Assembly (NCBI GenBank): GCA_050179645.1
Contig: JBFXEX010000005.1
Location: 18,058 to 82,057 of the forward strand
Origin: VAZQ01 sp050179645
GTDB lineage: Bacteria; Pseudomonadota; Alphaproteobacteria; Rhizobiales; Xanthobacteraceae
DNA length: 64,000 nt
Reading direction: 5' to 3'
Positions 61,600 to 64,000 of this stretch are shown here, in pieces; within the stretch, counting starts at the first letter, position 1; each line of letters starts with the position of its first letter. A model generated the notes under the pieces. The model was not told the origin of the DNA. It saw only the letters and a list, made by a program, of their open reading frames with translations, and made no database searches. The position numbers and the translations under genes were made by a program.

Positions 61600-62733
61600 T
61601 TACGCGGTGGAGCCGCGGTCGGCGATGCGCATCGGGTTGTCACGCCACGTGAAGCCGTTCCCCAGCCAGCTCGCGCACCACAACACCGGCAGCAATGCGT
61701 CGCGCATCAACCATGCGAACGGCGAACGCCGCGACACTTTCCAGCCTGCCATGACGGCAAGCAAAGCTTCGGCGCCGTACCAGAGTGCGACGAATGCCGG
61801 CAGCGCGAACAGCAGCGGCCAGCCGTTCGTGATGATCAAAAACGTCAAGGCCGCGAGCGGCGGGAAGCATCCGGCCAATAGTTCGGGCAGGAAGAACGGC
61901 AGGAAGGTGTCGCGCCGCAGCCGCGCCCAGCGGATTTGCCGCCGCCAGACCTCGGTGGCGGTCCGCCGGCCGAGCGGTTGATCGAACGGGCGGTTGACGA
62001 CGCGCACGCGCAACCCCTGCCGGCGGACGATCTTGGTGGAGGCCGCGTCCTCCGCGAGTTCCGATCCGAGGGCGCGGATGCCGCCGGCGGCCTCGATCAG
62101 GTCGCGGCGATAGAGCATGGTCTTGCCCTGCGCGAAGCCCATGCCGATGTCGTCGGCAAAGCACTGCCAGCGCGCCTGGTAGGTATTGAGGAACGCGCAT
62201 TCGAGTTCCGCCCAGAATCCTTCCGGGCGGCTTCCAATCGCCGGCGATGAAACCACTCCGGTATCGGCCGCCCAGGTGCCGAACAACTCCTGCAGGTAAT
62301 CGGCCGGCATCAGTACGTTGCTGTCCGACATGACGATCCAGGCGTAGCTCGCCGCGTTCCACCCCTTGACGACGTTGTTCAGCTTTGGGTTGTCGCTGAT
62401 GCGGTCGTTGCCGACGAGCAGGCGCGCCGGGACGTCGGGATGCGAATCGATCAGCCGTTGAACCACCGGGATGACCGGGTCGTGCGGCTGGGCGACGCAG
62501 AACAGAATCTCATAGTGGCGATAGGCGAGATGGAACGAGGACGCGAGCGTGGCTTCGCTGAAATTCTCGATTCCGCACAGCGGGCGGACGATCGAGATGC
62601 CTTCGTCTCGCTCCAGCACAGCGGAAGGTCGCAGCGGCCGCCGGGCCCGTGCAACGACAACGGCGATGCTCGCGATGTGCAGGAGCGTGGCGATGGCGCA
62701 GAATGCGCCGGCGGAAAGACTGACCAAGGTCAT
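61600..62733 (-). CDS. Ceramide glucosyltransferase-like GT2 (HpnI-like)
   Basis: 377-residue membrane GT2: N-terminal TM, ISIVRPLCGIENF, D-motif VMSDSNVLMP, EDAAST and the processive-type RRQIRW motif, then two C-terminal TM segments. Relatives include ceramide glucosyltransferase and HpnI, which adds N-acetylglucosamine to bacteriohopanetetrol in hopanoid synthesis. No other hpn gene is nearby, so the acceptor lipid is uncertain. Confidence 0.85.
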   Translation of the reverse strand: MTLVSLSAGAFCAIATLLHIASIAVVVARARRPLRPSAVLERDEGISIVRPLCGIENFSEATLASSFHLAYRHYEILFCVAQPHDPVIPVVQRLIDSHPDVPARLLVGNDRISDNPKLNNVVKGWNAASYAWIVMSDSNVLMPADYLQELFGTWAADTGVVSSPAIGSRPEGFWAELECAFLNTYQARWQCFADDIGMGFAQGKTMLYRRDLIEAAGGIRALGSELAEDAASTKIVRRQGLRVRVVNRPFDQPLGRRTATEVWRRQIRWARLRRDTFLPFFLPELLAGCFPPLAALTFLIITNGWPLLFALPAFVALWYGAEALLAVMAGWKVSRRSPFAWLMRDALLPVLWCASWLGNGFTWRDNPMRIADRGSTA

Positions 62734-62885
62734 CCGGCCTTGGATAGGGTGCTCGTATGACTCATGAATGACAGCCGCCGAAGCCAGCCTGTCATGGCCT
62801 TGTCATGGGTTCGATGAAGCTCTGTCAGCACCTGCCGTCATCGTGCGGGAGCGCGAATCAGGGCAACGGAGTGATGGAGAGCGAG

Positions 62886-64000
62886 ATGGGCATTCGCATG
62901 CGTCGCAGTCTGTCCCGGCGGCGGCTTCTGACCTCCGGTGCGTCGATCGCGGCGCTTGCGGCCGTCGGCGGGATCGCCCGGCCGTCGATCAGCCGCGCGG
63001 CCGATCGTCCGCAGATCACCCACGGTGTGCAGTCCGGCGATGTCTCGGTCGATTCGGGAGTGATCTGGGCACGCGTCGACCGTCCGGCGCGGATGCGGGT
63101 CGAGATTTCGACGACCGACAGCTTCAAGGCCATCTGGCACGGCGCATTCGTCGATGCATTGCCGGAAAGCGACCTGACCGCCAAGGCACTGCTCCAGGGC
63201 CTGCCGGCCGGACAGGACATCTTCTACCGCATCCGTTTCCAGGACCTCGCCTCGCCGACGGTCGAAAGCGAGCCGATCGTCGGCCGCTTTCGCACCGCGC
63301 CGGCCGACTGGCGCTCGATCTCGTTTGTTTGGTCGGGCGACACCGCCGGCCAGGGCTGGGGCATCGACGAATCCCGCGGCGGCATGCGCACCTACGCTGT
63401 GATGCGGCGCAACCGGCCGGACTTCTTCATCCACTCGGGCGACACGATCTACGCTGACGGCACGCTCGCCGCCGAACAGAAGATGCCGGGCGGCGGTGTG
63501 TGGAAGAATCTCGTCACCGAGGAAAAGTCGAAGGTCGCCGAAACGCTCGCCGAGTTTCGCGGCAACTACAAATATAATTTGCTCGACCGCAACGTGCGCG
63601 AGTTCAACGCCGAAGTCCCGATCTTCAGCCAGTGGGACGATCACGAGGTCACCAACAACTGGTGGCCCGGTGAAATGCTGACGCGCGCTGAACACCTTCG
63701 CAAGAACTACACCGAGCGGAGCGTGCTGCTGCTGGCGGCGCGCGCCAGCCGGGCTTTCCACGAATTCATGCCGATCCACACCACCATGGTCGAGCCCGGC
63801 CGCGTCTATCGGAAAGTCTCCTACGGGCCGCTGCTCGACGTGTTCATGATCGACATGCGCAGCTATCGCGGCCCGAACGGCGAGGACAACGCCGAGGTCT
63901 ACGGTCCCGACAGCTACATTCTAGGCCCGGCGCAGATCGCCTGGCTCTAGCGCGCGCTGGGCAACTCGCAGGCGACCTGGAAGGTCATTGCGGCCGATAT
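62886..64000 (+). pseudogene. phoD: phoD alkaline phosphatase D gene with in-frame amber stop
   Basis: Tat-exported phosphodiesterase/alkaline phosphatase. Tat signal SRRRLLTSGASIAALAAVGG, then the N-terminal domain (HGVQSGDVSVDSGVIWARVDRP) and metallophosphatase region (FIHSGDTIYADG, FSQWDDHEVTNNW, VFMIDMRSYRGP). After GPAQIAWL a TAG (63948-63950) ends the frame, but the same frame continues RALGNSQATWKVIAAD, which is normal PhoD sequence. One base change (AAG to TAG) would explain it; the rest of the gene is beyond the window. Sequencing error, pseudogene or suppression are all possible. ATG 62886 has GGAG upstream; 62874 is an alternative. Confidence 0.8.

Overview
The window is high-GC DNA from a chromosome with almost no non-coding space. 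Gene content and order point to an alphaproteobacterium of the Hyphomicrobiales (Bradyrhizobium/Rhodopseudomonas/Xanthobacteraceae-like). The pointers are the tlpA<>argH-lptM-lysA block, a TIGR02302-type membrane protein beside ftsEX, the metXW pair, a chorismate mutase/hisC/prephenate dehydrogenase operon, pmtA and Ku. This placement is inference from synteny; no rRNA or tRNA gene lies in the window to confirm it.

Layout. 0-3.7 kb: electron-transfer flavoprotein genes etfB/etfA, split by an ABC-type substrate-binding protein gene, then 3-hydroxyacyl-CoA dehydrogenase (acyl-CoA oxidation). 3.8-5.2 kb: GST, an AHSA1/SRPBCC protein and its ArsR-type regulator. 5.3-9.7 kb: tlpA, argH, a GYD protein, an LptM-like lipoprotein and lysA. 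9.8-16.3 kb: envelope and division genes (TIGR02302, a receiver-only regulator, ftsEX, a DUF218 protein, a PlsC acyltransferase). 16.3-18.6 kb: an arsenic unit arsR-arsC-aquaporin with two operator-like palindromes, plus ChaC. 18.8-26.7 kb: DUF2125, VOC, msrB, the aromatic amino acid operon, metX-metW and a secreted PsiF-repeat protein. 26.9-34.4 kb: Ku, a hydrolase, an FAD dehydrogenase, a VanX-like dipeptidase coupled to a cell-wall amidase, a CoA-transferase and CinA. 34.5-37.5 kb: a Met/His-rich Spy-like protein divergent from an OmpR-type two-component system with a copper-box-like palindrome between them.

37.5-49.2 kb is the most unusual stretch. It holds a two-subunit molybdenum hydroxylase, a secreted protein of unknown function, a flavin-oxidoreductase/SelD fusion, an LLM-type flavoprotein, a WD40-cytochrome c fusion, a MoeA-PBP fusion coupled to a degenerate MoeA paralogue, and a TusA-like sulfur carrier. 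Together they suggest a molybdenum/sulfur/selenium redox function, but the links are inferred from proximity.

49.3-53.9 kb: small-molecule and stress genes (NTF2-like, Vgb-like propeller, Asp/Glu racemase-like, alpha/beta hydrolase, double Usp). 54.0-62.7 kb: a lipid and envelope neighbourhood (psd, a membrane-anchored class III aminotransferase, an Mpo1-like protein, pmtA, a GT4 glycosyltransferase, an LPG-synthase-TM protein, an LpxH-like phosphatase, a ceramide-glucosyltransferase-like GT2). The window ends in a phoD gene interrupted by an in-frame amber codon. REP-like palindromes recur between genes, and one supplies the C-terminal codons of the LpxH-like gene.
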